Shown here: positions 34,421 to 44,164 of the stretch, one piece after another
Position numbering within the stretch: the stretch's first letter is position 1
How the letters are laid out: each line of letters begins with the position of its first letter
Source of the DNA: Solibacillus sp. FSL R7-0668
GTDB taxonomy: Bacteria; Bacillota; Bacilli; Bacillales_A; Planococcaceae
Direction of reading: 5' to 3'
Assembly: GCF_038006205.1 (NCBI RefSeq)
Contig: NZ_JBBOUU010000001.1
Coordinates: 808,001 to 872,000 of the forward strand
DNA length: 64,000 nucleotides
Position numbers and translations under genes: made by a program
Notes under the pieces: generated by a model
What the model was told of the DNA's origin: nothing
Seen by the model: only the letters and a program-made list of their open reading frames with translations
The model's database searches: none

Positions 34421-34446
34421 TAAAATCTACTTTTTTTAGTCGATTC
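34421..34446 (+). promoter_or_regulatory. cheV: Candidate SigD (motility) promoter of cheV
   Basis: TAAA and GTCGATTC, 14 bases apart, resemble the flagellar sigma pattern TAAA-N15-GCCGATAT (six of eight positions in the second box). A chemotaxis gene is the first gene downstream, which makes the match more credible. The distance to the start codon is 76 bases. Confidence 0.45.
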
Positions 34447-34522
34447 GTTAATAGGAGAATCAAATCCCCTATGATACAATAGAGTCATAATTAACCTGGG
34501 AATTTGGAAGGAGAGGCACACA

Positions 34523-35428
34523 TTGGAAAATCAAACAGGGATTTTACTAGAAAGTGGCACAAACGAACTTGAGATTGTTGAATTTGAAGTAGCAAATAAT
34601 AAATTTGGTATTAACGTAATTAAAGTAAAAGAAATTATTCAACCGATACCAGTGACATTTATTCCACACGTACATCCTCACGTAGAAGGGATTATTCAAT
34701 TACGTGGAGAAGTACTGCCAGTTGTTGATATGCTTAAAGTTTTAGGGATTCCAACAGAAAATCGCAGTCCCCAGCAAAAATACATCGTGGCAGAGTTTAA
34801 TAAACAACGTGTTGTATTCCATGTTGACAATGTTACACAAATTCATCGTATTTCTTGGGATCAAATCGAGAAGCCATCTGATATGTATCAAGGAGGCACT
34901 TCACAAGTAATCGGTGTCATTAAGCGCAATGAAGAAATGATTTTACTGTTAGATTTTGAAAAAATCATGGTAGATATTAACCCAGAATCAAGCATTAGCG
35001 TTGATTCTGTGAAAAAGCTTGGTAAACGTGAGCGTACTGAAAAGAAAGTCGTGATTGCGGAGGATTCACCGTTATTGCGTAAATTATTATTCGATACAAT
35101 GAACGAAGCGGGCTATGTAAATACGGAGTTCTTTGAAAACGGTCGCGATGCTTATGAGTATTTAGAGGCACTTGTAAAAGCAGATAAAGCAATTGAAAAG
35201 CATGTCCAAATGGTTGTAACGGATATTGAAATGCCTCAAATGGATGGACACCATTTAACAAAGAAAATTAAAACACACCCAGACTTACAAAAGTTACCGG
35301 TAATTATCTTCTCGAGCTTAATTACAGATGATTTGCGTCATAAAGGGGATCAAGTAGGGGCAGAGGAGCAAATTTCTAAACCTGAAATCGCAGAACTTAT
35401 TTTACGCATGGATAAGTTAATTTTGTAA
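34523..35428 (+). CDS. cheV: Chemotaxis coupling protein CheV
   Basis: A 301-residue protein with an N-terminal CheW domain (about residues 15-155: NKFGINVIKVKEII, GIIQLRGEVLPVVDMLKVLG) and a C-terminal receiver domain (KVVIAEDSPLLRKLL; phospho-acceptor in VVTDIEMPQMDG; Lys in QISKPEI). It couples receptors to CheA and helps adaptation through receiver phosphorylation. TTG is the start, with AAGGAGAGG ahead. The other che genes are not in the window. A terminator follows. Confidence 0.95.
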   Translation: MENQTGILLESGTNELEIVEFEVANNKFGINVIKVKEIIQPIPVTFIPHVHPHVEGIIQLRGEVLPVVDMLKVLGIPTENRSPQQKYIVAEFNKQRVVFHVDNVTQIHRISWDQIEKPSDMYQGGTSQVIGVIKRNEEMILLLDFEKIMVDINPESSISVDSVKKLGKRERTEKKVVIAEDSPLLRKLLFDTMNEAGYVNTEFFENGRDAYEYLEALVKADKAIEKHVQMVVTDIEMPQMDGHHLTKKIKTHPDLQKLPVIIFSSLITDDLRHKGDQVGAEEQISKPEIAELILRMDKLIL

Positions 35429-35484
35429 AATTGTCACTTATTGAATTGTAGCAATACTTAAAATTGATATAAAATAGAAATGAA

Positions 35485-35520
35485 AGCCGGATACTTGTAT
35501 AAGTAATTCCGGCTATTTTT
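35485..35520 (+). terminator. Terminator of cheV
   Basis: AGCCGGA pairs with TCCGGCT across a 16-base loop that itself contains ACTTGTATAAGT, followed by ATTTTT. Confidence 0.8.
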
Positions 35521-35596
35521 ATAAGCTATAATGAGCAAAATTAGGTGTAAGTCACTATCGCAATGAAATGACTTTAAGAAAGAAGTGAAGGCATTG

Positions 35597-37141
35597 ATGG
35601 AAAATTTGAAAACCGCCATTATCGATATCGGTTCGAACACCATTCGACTTGTATTGTATTCATATAATAAAAATGAAGGCTTACGTGAGTTTGGCAATAT
35701 AAAAACGGTAGCGCGCCTTCGCACATATATATTACCAAATGGGGAGATGTCTGAAGAAGGCATTCAACTGCTGGCAGATACATTAAATTCATTTCGGTTA
35801 ATTTTAACGGATTATGAAGTGGAAGATGTAAAGGCCGCCGCAACAGCAGCTGTGCGTCAAGCCATTAATAATGAAGTTATCATTCGTCGTATGGAAGAAG
35901 CTACTGGGATTAAAATTGATATTTTATCTGAAGAAGAGGAAGCCTATTATGGATTTGTTGCTGTAGCACATTCTATGAATACACCTTCTGCAGTCACAAT
36001 CGATATTGGTGGTGGCTCGACGGAGATTACCTTTTTCATCGATAAAAAACTACAAAAAACGATTAGCTTTCCCTTTGGTACGGTGTCATTAAAGCAAATG
36101 TTTGTCAAAGGGACCATTATTAATCATGAAGAACGAACAAAGCTACGGGCTTATGTGACGGATCAATTTCGTTCACTACCATGGATTCAGGATGTAGCCT
36201 TTCCGGTCATTGGAATCGGTGGGAGTGCACGTAATATTGCACAAGTACATCAGCAAAAAACGAATTACCCTTTATCTGGAGTGCATGAGTATACGATGAA
36301 GGAAAAGGATTTAGAAGGATTACGAGACTATTTAACCCAATTATCATTTGAGCAGCTCAAGCAATTGGATGGGCTATCCTCAGACCGTGCAGATACAATT
36401 GTGCCTGCATTAGAAGTATTCCTTGCATTATTATCTGTCGTAGGAACCGATACATTTCAAGTGAGTAAAAAGGGATTGCGTGAAGGTTTAATTATTGGGC
36501 GTGTGCTACAGGGAAACTCAAAGGCCTACAATAAATACAATGTATTTGAGGAGAGTGCCCGGCAATTAGCCCAAGCCTATGGACGTACAGAAGAAGAGGT
36601 TCAAACATTAGCCGAGCTAACGAAGCAATTTTACGAAGCCTGCTGTTCCTTACAATTATTTGACTATAATCAAGCAGACTTAGAGCTCTTAATAAAAGGA
36701 GCGAAGGTGTATGCCATTGGCGAATATATCGAGCTGGATTCTTCTAGCCAGCATACGTTTTATTTAATAGCCAATCAATCATTGCCAGGTCTTTCGCATA
36801 TAGATCGTGTCAAGTTAGCACTATTGGCATCGTATAAAAATCGTGATTACTTTGAGCGCTTTGCCCAACCGTTTGAAAGTTGGATCGTAAAAGAAGAATT
36901 AAAAAAACTACGTGATTTTGGTGCCGTATTAAAATTTGTCTATGCCTTAAATATGACGAAGCGTAATGTGGTGAAGCGTATTGGCATGAAAAACAATGAG
37001 GACGACGAGCTTGTCATTGACGTGGTGACGTCCGAGCGAGCTATTGCGGAAAGGACACAAGTCGAAAAACAAAAAAAGCATATCGAGCGTGTGTTCAAAA
37101 AGAATATTAAAATCGTATTTAATGAGGAAGGGCGGAATTAA
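35597..37141 (+). CDS. ppx: Exopolyphosphatase, Ppx/GppA family
   Basis: A 514-residue enzyme of the sugar kinase/Hsp70 fold: TAIIDIGSNTIRLVLYSY, the phosphate loop VTIDIGGGSTEITFF, and a C-terminal HD-like helical domain. It removes terminal phosphate from polyphosphate and may also act on pppGpp. The ATG at 35597 has GAAGG 6 bases ahead; a GTG lies at 35585. Its TAA overlaps the first base of the ppk start, so the pair is coupled and forms a synthesis/degradation operon. Confidence 0.93.
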   Translation: MENLKTAIIDIGSNTIRLVLYSYNKNEGLREFGNIKTVARLRTYILPNGEMSEEGIQLLADTLNSFRLILTDYEVEDVKAAATAAVRQAINNEVIIRRMEEATGIKIDILSEEEEAYYGFVAVAHSMNTPSAVTIDIGGGSTEITFFIDKKLQKTISFPFGTVSLKQMFVKGTIINHEERTKLRAYVTDQFRSLPWIQDVAFPVIGIGGSARNIAQVHQQKTNYPLSGVHEYTMKEKDLEGLRDYLTQLSFEQLKQLDGLSSDRADTIVPALEVFLALLSVVGTDTFQVSKKGLREGLIIGRVLQGNSKAYNKYNVFEESARQLAQAYGRTEEEVQTLAELTKQFYEACCSLQLFDYNQADLELLIKGAKVYAIGEYIELDSSSQHTFYLIANQSLPGLSHIDRVKLALLASYKNRDYFERFAQPFESWIVKEELKKLRDFGAVLKFVYALNMTKRNVVKRIGMKNNEDDELVIDVVTSERAIAERTQVEKQKKHIERVFKKNIKIVFNEEGRN

Positions 37142-39297
37142 TGATGACAACCAATATGGAAAAAGATCCGATGTTTGAATCAGAAAGTACAAAGGCCAGT
37201 ATTCAAATATTAGAAGAAATCGCGAAACCACAGTATTACAATAACCGTGAGCTTAGCTGGTTGGCGTTCAATGAGCGTGTACTAGAAGAAGCAGAAGATA
37301 TGAATAATCCTTTATTAGAGCGTTTGAAGTTTTTGGCGATTTTTAGTTCGAATTTGGATGAGTTTTTCATGGTGCGAGTAGCGGGCTTACAAGACCAAAT
37401 TCGCGCGGGCTTCCACAAACCTGAAAATAAATCAGGGTTAACACCAAAAGAGCAATTAACAAAAATCGCTGAGCGTACACAGGCATTAGTACGTCGCCAA
37501 ACCGAAGTTTACCGCCATTTAGTGCATGATTTATTGCCAAAGGAAAATGTTTATGTACGGGATTTAAAATTATTAACTCCTGAGCAAAAAAACTTCTTAC
37601 ATGAATTATTTGACGAAACGATTTTCCCGGTACTAACACCCGTAGCGGTGGATGCCTATCGTCCATTTCCCACGCTGCTTGGCCGTACGTTAAACTTACT
37701 AGTCCTGCTGGAAAATAATAATTTGGATACAGAAATGTTAGATAAAGTTGCCATTGTACAGGTGCCATCTGTATTGGAACGCTTTATTAAAGTACCTACG
37801 CAGGGGAATGAGACCGTATTTGTCTTATTAGAAGACGTCATTTCAAGCAATATTGACCGATTATTCTTTGGTTATAAAGTAAAGTCATCTCAGGCATTCC
37901 GTTTAACGCGTAATGCGGATTTAACGATTCACGAGGAAGGCGCACAAGACTTACTTGTAGAAATTGAAAAAGAGTTAAAGAAACGTAAATGGGGCGTTGG
38001 GTCACGTTTAGAGGTACGTGACGGTGAAATGAATGACGATGTTTTAGAGTATTTACTTGATGAATTTGAAATTGAGGAATCGGATGTATTTAAAATAGAT
38101 GGACCGCTCGATTTAACGACAATGTTTAGTTTTGTAAAGGCGATTTCTGCTGGGCGTGAGCATTTAGAATATGAAAGCTTCATCCCGCAACCACCACAGG
38201 ATTTACAATCGGATGAAAATATTTATGAAAAAGCATTAACACAGGATTTATTTTTCCACCATCCATATGAATCCTTTGCACCGATTGTTGATTTTATCGC
38301 AGAAGCAGCGAAGGATCCGAGCGTGCTTGCCATTAAGCAAACGCTGTACCGTGTGAGTGGGAACTCACCGATTATTCAAGCCTTGAAGCAAGCTGCGGAA
38401 AATGGAAAGCAAGTAACTGTGTTAGTTGAGTTAAAGGCTCGCTTTGATGAGGAAAATAATGTTCATTGGGCGAAGCAACTAGAGCAAGCAGGCTGTCTTG
38501 TGATTTACGGCATGAATAATTTAAAAACACATTCAAAAATTACATTAGTAGTGCGCCGTCGCCAAGGGAAAATCGAGCGCTTTGTGCATCTAGGTACAGG
38601 AAATTACAATGACGCCACAGCGAAAATTTATACGGATATGGGGATTATTACATGCAATAAAGAATTTGGGATTGATGCGACCAACTTCTTTAACTATTTA
38701 AGTGGTTATACAGAAAAGCCGGAATTCCATCATATTCGCGTATCACCATATGATATTCGTGATGAATTTATTGAATTAATTGATAAGGAAATTGCACTAC
38801 ATAAAAAATATGGCAATGGCTTTATTCGAGCAAAAATGAACTCCTTAACGGATAAGGATTTAATGATGAAGCTTTATGAAGCCTCAATTGCTGGTGTAAA
38901 AATCGAGCTAATCATTCGAGGGATTTGCTGTATTCGCCCGGGCATTCCAGGCATTTCAGAAAATATTACGGTCACGAGTATTGTTGGTCGCTTTCTAGAG
39001 CATTCACGTATCTTCTGGTTCCATCATAATGGCGAAAATAGCTTGTACCTATCTTCGGCTGATATGATGACGCGCAATATGATCAAGCGTGTCGAAATTT
39101 TATTCCCGATTTATGCTCCGGAAATTAAAAAACGTATTCAGCGTATAATGATGACACAGCTGGAAGACAACCAAAAAGCACGAATTCAAGATTCGAATGG
39201 GAAATACCATTACAAAGAAAATCACAATAGCGATGTGCGTATTAATAGCCAAGAAATATTCTTAGTTGAATCACTGGGAACAATTGTAGAAGAATAA
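37141..39297 (+). CDS. ppk1: Polyphosphate kinase
   Basis: A 718-residue Ppk1 that makes polyphosphate from ATP. The N-terminal domain is recognised by YYNNRELSWLAFNERVLEEA, and the catalytic core has TLYRVSGNSPII, LKTHSKITLVVRR with the phosphorylated His, HLGTGNYNDATAKIYTD and LEHSRIFWFHH. ATG ATG at 37141/37144 overlaps the ppx stop; AAGGGCGG lies ahead. Enzyme pairs like this store phosphate and buffer stress responses. Confidence 0.96.
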   Translation: MMTTNMEKDPMFESESTKASIQILEEIAKPQYYNNRELSWLAFNERVLEEAEDMNNPLLERLKFLAIFSSNLDEFFMVRVAGLQDQIRAGFHKPENKSGLTPKEQLTKIAERTQALVRRQTEVYRHLVHDLLPKENVYVRDLKLLTPEQKNFLHELFDETIFPVLTPVAVDAYRPFPTLLGRTLNLLVLLENNNLDTEMLDKVAIVQVPSVLERFIKVPTQGNETVFVLLEDVISSNIDRLFFGYKVKSSQAFRLTRNADLTIHEEGAQDLLVEIEKELKKRKWGVGSRLEVRDGEMNDDVLEYLLDEFEIEESDVFKIDGPLDLTTMFSFVKAISAGREHLEYESFIPQPPQDLQSDENIYEKALTQDLFFHHPYESFAPIVDFIAEAAKDPSVLAIKQTLYRVSGNSPIIQALKQAAENGKQVTVLVELKARFDEENNVHWAKQLEQAGCLVIYGMNNLKTHSKITLVVRRRQGKIERFVHLGTGNYNDATAKIYTDMGIITCNKEFGIDATNFFNYLSGYTEKPEFHHIRVSPYDIRDEFIELIDKEIALHKKYGNGFIRAKMNSLTDKDLMMKLYEASIAGVKIELIIRGICCIRPGIPGISENITVTSIVGRFLEHSRIFWFHHNGENSLYLSSADMMTRNMIKRVEILFPIYAPEIKKRIQRIMMTQLEDNQKARIQDSNGKYHYKENHNSDVRINSQEIFLVESLGTIVEE

Positions 39298-39384
39298 GCC
39301 TTTATAAAGCTGAAAATAGAGCTTGAAGTAGAAAATTATATATTTTTCTATAATTTTAATCCTTTTTATAGTAAAATGAATTTA

Positions 39385-39402
39385 TGAATGGTTGTTCATT
39401 TT
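39385..39402 (+). promoter_or_regulatory. Candidate FadR box upstream of fadH
   Basis: TGAATGGTTGTTCATTTT matches the Bacillus FadR pattern TGAATGANTANTCATTCA at about 12 of 16 defined positions, including both TGAATG and TCATT arms. It lies 21 bases ahead of a beta-oxidation gene, over the likely transcription start (AT-rich TAAAAT at 39373). Acyl-CoA would relieve repression. Confidence 0.55.
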
Positions 39403-39422
39403 ATTGAAAAGGGGATGGGTGG

Positions 39423-40190
39423 ATGTTACAGGGGAAGACGATTATTATTACAGGTGGCTCTAGCGGGATGGGGCTAGGTATGGCAAAGCAATTTGTGCAA
39501 GAGGGAGCAAATGTCGTCATTACGGGGCGTGATGCAGAGCGTTTAGCAAATGCGAAAGTAGAGATTTCGACGTTTGGCTCTAGCATTGAAACATTCCAAA
39601 TGGACGTTCGAGAGCCAGAGCATGCGCAAGCGATGGTGGACTTTGCTGTCGAGAAATTTGGTCGAGTGGATAGTTTGGTAAATAATGCAGCCGGTAACTT
39701 TTTAGTGCATGCAGAAAAGCTGTCGCCAAACGGTTGGAAGGCTGTTATTGATATCGTCTTAAATGGAACGTTTTATTGTTCTTCAGCAGTTGGCCGTTAT
39801 TGGATTGAAAATGGGATTAAGGGATCACTATTAAATATGGTTGCTACCTATGCTTGGGGTGCTGGCGCGGGTGTTATTCACTCAGCTGCGGCAAAGGCTG
39901 GCGTCCTTTCTCTTACGCGTACATTAGCCGTTGAATGGGGTAGTCAGTACGGAATCCGCTCTAATGCGATAGCGCCTGGGCCAATCGAACGTACAGGAGG
40001 CGCGGATAAGCTATGGGAATCAGAGGAGCAGGCAAAGCGTACCCTAAATTCTGTACCATTAAGACGACTAGGGACGCCTGAAGAAATTGCGGATTTAGCA
40101 ACATTTATGCTGTCAGATAAGGCAGGCTATTTAAATGGTGAATGCATTACATTAGATGGCGGTCAATGGTTAAACCAGCATCCGTTTTAA
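39423..40190 (+). CDS. fadH: 2,4-dienoyl-CoA reductase-type SDR
   Basis: A 255-residue classical SDR. The cofactor loop is IITGGSSGMGLGMAKQF, NNAAGNF follows, and the ending LNGECITLDGGQWL is typical. The active-site region reads LLNMVATYAWGAGAGVIHSAAAKAG; in DECR-type reductases the Tyr of YxxxK is replaced by Ser/other, which fits HSAAAK here. B. subtilis FadH (YkuF) has the same position ahead of ykuL-ccpC-dapH. It reduces dienoyl-CoA in unsaturated fatty acid breakdown. AAAAGGGGATGGG lies ahead of the ATG. Confidence 0.87.
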   Translation: MLQGKTIIITGGSSGMGLGMAKQFVQEGANVVITGRDAERLANAKVEISTFGSSIETFQMDVREPEHAQAMVDFAVEKFGRVDSLVNNAAGNFLVHAEKLSPNGWKAVIDIVLNGTFYCSSAVGRYWIENGIKGSLLNMVATYAWGAGAGVIHSAAAKAGVLSLTRTLAVEWGSQYGIRSNAIAPGPIERTGGADKLWESEEQAKRTLNSVPLRRLGTPEEIADLATFMLSDKAGYLNGECITLDGGQWLNQHPF

Positions 40191-40250
40191 TTTGAATAGT
40201 TTCAGCTAAATAACCACATACTACCACTATCGTAAAAGGGGGCGTTAGTC

Positions 40251-40487
40251 GTGGGTATGTGGCTTTATCCAACAATTTTTATTTGTGTGATTCTCTGTCT
40301 GATTGGCTATTATTTAACGGTAAGAGTCGGACATAAAATTGAGCATAGTGGGGAAGAGCGGGATTCAGAAGTGCCTGATAAAATTGTAGAGCATCCATTT
40401 TTGCTCAATCCCATTGTCCTTTCCTATGCGGTGTTCTTAGCATTTACAGGAATCATTATTTTTTATTATTGGGCGCGTGGCTACTAA
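40251..40487 (+). CDS. Small two-helix membrane protein
   Basis: A 78-residue protein with two membrane helices (LYPTIFICVILCLIGYYLTV and IVLSYAVFLAFTGIIIFYYW) joined by a charged, acidic loop (HSGEERDSEVPDK). GTG is the start, with AAAAGGGGG ahead. I do not recognise a family. It shares direction with fadH and ends at a strong terminator, so the two may form one unit. Confidence 0.75.
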   Translation: MGMWLYPTIFICVILCLIGYYLTVRVGHKIEHSGEERDSEVPDKIVEHPFLLNPIVLSYAVFLAFTGIIIFYYWARGY

Positions 40488-40494
40488 ATATTCA

Positions 40495-40536
40495 TGCATA
40501 ACAGGACGAATTCGCTCGTCTTGTTATGCTTTTTCT
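40495..40536 (+). terminator. Terminator after the small membrane protein gene
   Basis: GCATAACAGGACGA pairs with TCGTCTTGTTATGC (one G-T), followed by TTTTTCTTTT. Confidence 0.9.
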
Positions 40537-40699
40537 TTTGCGCTACTGGGCATGTTTCTTAGTCAATGAATTAATGATTATGGTATGATAGATATATGGA
40601 AAACAATATGCACGAGAATTGTTGTTTACTTAAGCTTAAAATTTCTAAGAGTTAAGCGTTGATTTGCCCGTATTTACGGAGTCAAAGGAGTAGAATGTC

Positions 40700-41143
40700 A
40701 TGATTTCAACGAACAACCGAGCGTTACTAGACATGCCGATTAAGGATTTTATTATTTCTTCTGAAAAGGTAGCACATGTTCAAAGTGGTAATAACGCAGA
40801 ACATGCACTACTCGTATTAACGAAAACAGGTTATTCTTCAATTCCAGTTTTAGACTTAAAGTATCGTTTAAAGGGTCTACTTAGTACAAAAATGATAACA
40901 GAATCTATTTTAGGATTAGAACGAATTGAATATGAAAAACTAGCAGATATTCGGGTAGATGATGTGATGGAGCAAGATGTAGCGTATTTAAAAATTTCAG
41001 ATACATTCCAACGTGCGCTTGATTTAGTCATTAATCATGCCTTTTTATGTGTAATCGATGAAGAAGGTACATTTGTCGGTATTATGACACGAAGAATTAT
41101 CTTAAAACAATTAAAAAAGTATATGTATCAACAAAATGTGTAA
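40700..41143 (+). CDS. darB: CBS-domain protein, DarB (CbpB/YkuL)-like
   Basis: A 147-residue protein made of a CBS pair: VAHVQSGNNAEHALLVLTKTGYSSIPVLD and VAYLKISDTFQRALDLVINHAFLCVID. B. subtilis DarB (YkuL) lies in the same order of genes and binds c-di-AMP; without ligand it activates the (p)ppGpp synthetase Rel and pyruvate carboxylase. The same role is inferred from similarity and position. AAAGGAG lies ahead of the ATG. A terminator follows. Confidence 0.85.
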   Translation: MISTNNRALLDMPIKDFIISSEKVAHVQSGNNAEHALLVLTKTGYSSIPVLDLKYRLKGLLSTKMITESILGLERIEYEKLADIRVDDVMEQDVAYLKISDTFQRALDLVINHAFLCVIDEEGTFVGIMTRRIILKQLKKYMYQQNV

Positions 41144-41154
41144 GTAATCATTCC

Positions 41155-41192
41155 GTCGACAAAGTCCACATAGGATTTTGTCGACTTTTTAA
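41155..41192 (+). terminator. Terminator of darB
   Basis: GTCGACAAA pairs with TTTGTCGAC across a short loop, followed by TTTTT. Confidence 0.9.
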
Positions 41193-41211
41193 GTAAGAAA
41201 GGAAGAATTAG

Positions 41212-42111
41212 ATGACGGCGACAGAAGCGGAAATTATCAAGGTGCTGGCAGAGGAAAAAAATATGCGTAAGGCGGCCGAGCGTTTATTTTTAACACAGCC
41301 CGCTTTATCACAGCGGCTACAATCCATCGAAAAAGAATGGGGCTCCCAGCTATTTATTCGCTCACAAAAGGGATTAACAGCGACGCCAGCGGGGGAATTA
41401 GTCATTCAATATTCGAATGAGATGATCGTGAAGCGAGAAGAAATATTTGAATCGATTCAAGCGTTGCAGTCGAAAGTACATGGTACGCTAAAAATTGCCT
41501 GTGCATCGATTGTCGGTCAAAATTGGCTTCCAAAAGTATTAAAGGATTTTGTAACAAAATATCCTGATACGAAAATTTCACTTATGACAGGCTGGAGCTC
41601 AGAAATAGTCAAGGCACTGTATGATGGGGAAGCACATATCGGAATTGTCCGTGGGCAGGCGGATTGGAAGGGGAAAAAAATTCACTTATTCCGCGATATG
41701 ATGTATTTAGTAGATAAGGAAATCCAAGACATGGAAGATATCATTACATCAGATCGCCCGTTTATTCAATTTAAAAGCGATTCCAACTATTATCAGGAAA
41801 TTCAACAATGGTGGCAACGTCATTTTAACTACAAACCGAAGCATCAAATCATTGTAGACCAAATTGAAACATGTAAACAAATGGCGCTGAACGGGATTGG
41901 CTATGCCATTTTACCGTCCATTACGTTAAATGGTGAGGAAAAGGTGCATAAAATTCCGTTAACGAATTCAGAAAGTGATCATGGTTTGACCCGTGATACG
42001 TGGTTAATTGGCTACGAATCAACTTTTGAATTACGCCAGGTGGAGGCATTTGTCGATGTTGTCCAAGATCATGCCCGCTGTTTATATGATTATTCCAATG
42101 GGCAATCCTAA
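41212..42111 (+). CDS. ccpC: LysR family regulator, CcpC-like
   Basis: A 299-residue LysR-type protein. The helix-turn-helix is [22 protein letters not shown], and the effector domain covers residues 90-295. B. subtilis CcpC (YkuM), which represses citrate synthase and aconitase genes and responds to citrate, occupies the same place between ykuL and dapH, so this identity is likely. GGAAG lies ahead of the ATG. No intergenic operator could be picked out with confidence. Confidence 0.82.
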   Translation: MTATEAEIIKVLAEEKNMRKAAERLFLTQPALSQRLQSIEKEWGSQLFIRSQKGLTATPAGELVIQYSNEMIVKREEIFESIQALQSKVHGTLKIACASIVGQNWLPKVLKDFVTKYPDTKISLMTGWSSEIVKALYDGEAHIGIVRGQADWKGKKIHLFRDMMYLVDKEIQDMEDIITSDRPFIQFKSDSNYYQEIQQWWQRHFNYKPKHQIIVDQIETCKQMALNGIGYAILPSITLNGEEKVHKIPLTNSESDHGLTRDTWLIGYESTFELRQVEAFVDVVQDHARCLYDYSNGQS

Positions 42112-42188
42112 ATAGTAGTTTTAATTTAACTGAAAATTTAGTACAATATTTCATGTTAAGAAAACTTACATATAAGAGGAGTGTCTCA

Positions 42189-42902
42189 ATGGATAAATTA
42201 AATGCACAGCAAATTATTGATTATATTTCGCAGGCAAAAAAAGTTACACCGGTTAAAGTTTATGTAAAAGGTGCGGGTGTAGCTTATTTATCATATGGTC
42301 CAGATGCAAAAGTATTTGGTGAAGGCAATCATGCAGTCGTATTCGGTGAGTGGTCTCAAATTGAGGCAGCTTTAAAGGAATATGCAACACAAATTGAAGA
42401 TTATGTTGTCGAAAGCGATCGTCGTAATTCAGGGGTGCCGTTATTAGACACAAAATCCATTAATGCCCGCATAGAGCCAGGTGCGATTATTCGTGATCAA
42501 GTAACGATTGGGGAGCAGGCTGTCATTATGATGGGTGCCATTATTAACATCGGTGCTGAAATTGGAGCCAAGACAATGATAGATATGGGCGTCGTATTAG
42601 GTGGGCGTGCTACAGTTGGGGCAAACTGTCATATTGGGGCAGGAACAGTGCTAGCAGGTGTAGTCGAACCGCCAAGTGCGTTACCAGTCGTTGTTGAAGA
42701 TGATGTGGTCATTGGAGCGAATGCCGTTGTGCTAGAAGGTGTACGAATTGGTCAAGGCGCCGTAGTGGCAGCAGGTGCGATTGTTATTAAAGATGTAGCT
42801 CCTTACACAGTTGTCGCAGGCGTACCAGCGCGCGAAATTAAAAAGCTCGATGAAAAAACAAAATCCAAGACAGAAATTATCGATTCATTACGTAATTTAT
42901 AA
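42189..42902 (+). CDS. dapH: Tetrahydrodipicolinate N-acetyltransferase
   Basis: A 237-residue hexapeptide-repeat enzyme. The N-terminal domain ([20 protein letters not shown]) is DapH-specific; the left-handed helix region has repeats such as [19 protein letters not shown] and [18 protein letters not shown]. It acetylates tetrahydrodipicolinate in the lysine/DAP pathway. AAGAGGAGTG lies ahead of the ATG at 42189; the longer frame from 42153 has no site. The deacetylase dapL follows after 12 bases. Confidence 0.95.
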   Translation: MDKLNAQQIIDYISQAKKVTPVKVYVKGAGVAYLSYGPDAKVFGEGNHAVVFGEWSQIEAALKEYATQIEDYVVESDRRNSGVPLLDTKSINARIEPGAIIRDQVTIGEQAVIMMGAIINIGAEIGAKTMIDMGVVLGGRATVGANCHIGAGTVLAGVVEPPSALPVVVEDDVVIGANAVVLEGVRIGQGAVVAAGAIVIKDVAPYTVVAGVPAREIKKLDEKTKSKTEIIDSLRNL

Positions 42903-42914
42903 GCAGGTGCAACG

Positions 42915-44033
42915 ATGACAAATCTAATTGAAATTCGCCGTGAGTTACATCAAATTCCTGAGATTGGCTTTGAAGAAATGAAAACACAGGCTTATTTATT
43001 AAATTTTATTGCACAATTGCCGCAAGAGTATATGCAAGTTGTGACGTGGAAAACGGGGATTGTCGTAGCGATTACAGGCACAAACCCAACAAAGCAAATT
43101 GGCTGGCGAACAGATATGGATGCATTGCCGATCTTTGAGGAAACTGCGTTAGACTTTCACTCGCAGCATGTAGGATTTATGCATGCTTGTGGCCATGATT
43201 GTCATATGGCCATCGCACTAGGCTTAGTCGAAGCATTTACTGTAAATCGTCCAACACAAAATGTTGTTATTTATTTCCAACCGGCTGAGGAAGGTCCGGG
43301 TGGTGCTGAGCCAATGCTTGAATGGCTACGACTCGAACAACCACAGCTTATAGCCGATGAAATTTATGCGCTGCATATTGCACCAGAATATCCAGTAGGT
43401 ACAGTTGCGACAAAGCCAGGCTTACTTTTTGCCAATACATCTGAATTATTTATCGATTTAAAGGGTATTGGTGGGCACGCAGCCTTTCCCCATAAAACAC
43501 GTGATATGACAGTGGCTGCAGCGAGTTGTATTATGCAGTTGCAAACGATTATTAGCCGAAATATCGACCCGATGGATAGTGCAGTTATTACTATCGGCAA
43601 AATGACTGCAGGCACAGTGCAAAACGTCATCGCCGAAAATGCTCGATTAGAGGGAACCATTCGTACGTTAAATGCCGATGCAATGACAGAGGTGAAGCGA
43701 CGTATTGAGGCTATTTGCGCTGGTATTGAGGCAGCGTTTGAATGTCGTGTCTCCATTGATTATGGTTCGATGTATTACGAGGTGAATAATGATACGCGCT
43801 GTGCAAATGCGCTGCTTGCATTTGCACATGATTTCCCTGACGCTGTGAGCTATGAATGTCCAGCTGCAATGACTGGCGAGGATTTTGGTTATTTTATAAA
43901 AGATATTCCGGGCGCAATGTTTTGGGCAGGGGCCAATTGTGACTATGGTTTACATCATGCCAAGCTAGCACCAGATGAAGCATTAATTCCGTTTAATCAA
44001 AAATTTGTCGAAGCGTTTATCCGTTCGTTGTAA
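42915..44033 (+). CDS. dapL: N-acetyldiaminopimelate deacetylase
   Basis: A 372-residue M20-type amidohydrolase. Metal ligands are visible in [20 protein letters not shown] and [11 protein letters not shown], with the dimerisation domain at about residues 175-290 (GHAAFPHKT). It completes the acetylase branch of DAP synthesis with dapH directly upstream. DAP is needed for lysine and, if used, for the wall peptide. A terminator follows. Confidence 0.93.
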   Translation: MTNLIEIRRELHQIPEIGFEEMKTQAYLLNFIAQLPQEYMQVVTWKTGIVVAITGTNPTKQIGWRTDMDALPIFEETALDFHSQHVGFMHACGHDCHMAIALGLVEAFTVNRPTQNVVIYFQPAEEGPGGAEPMLEWLRLEQPQLIADEIYALHIAPEYPVGTVATKPGLLFANTSELFIDLKGIGGHAAFPHKTRDMTVAAASCIMQLQTIISRNIDPMDSAVITIGKMTAGTVQNVIAENARLEGTIRTLNADAMTEVKRRIEAICAGIEAAFECRVSIDYGSMYYEVNNDTRCANALLAFAHDFPDAVSYECPAAMTGEDFGYFIKDIPGAMFWAGANCDYGLHHAKLAPDEALIPFNQKFVEAFIRSL

Positions 44034-44046
44034 AAGATACTGTATT

Positions 44047-44084
44047 ATACCCATTTAACGAATGCCGTTGAATGGGTATTTTTA
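44047..44084 (+). terminator. Terminator of dapHL
   Basis: ATACCCATT pairs with AATGGGTAT across a 15-base loop, followed by TTTTTA. Confidence 0.88.
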
Positions 44085-44164
44085 ATAGGAGAACTAAAAA
44101 GTCCGATAATTCGCAACTTTATTCGTTGTGATTCGTACAAATAAGCAAAGAGAGGTGGAGTGAG

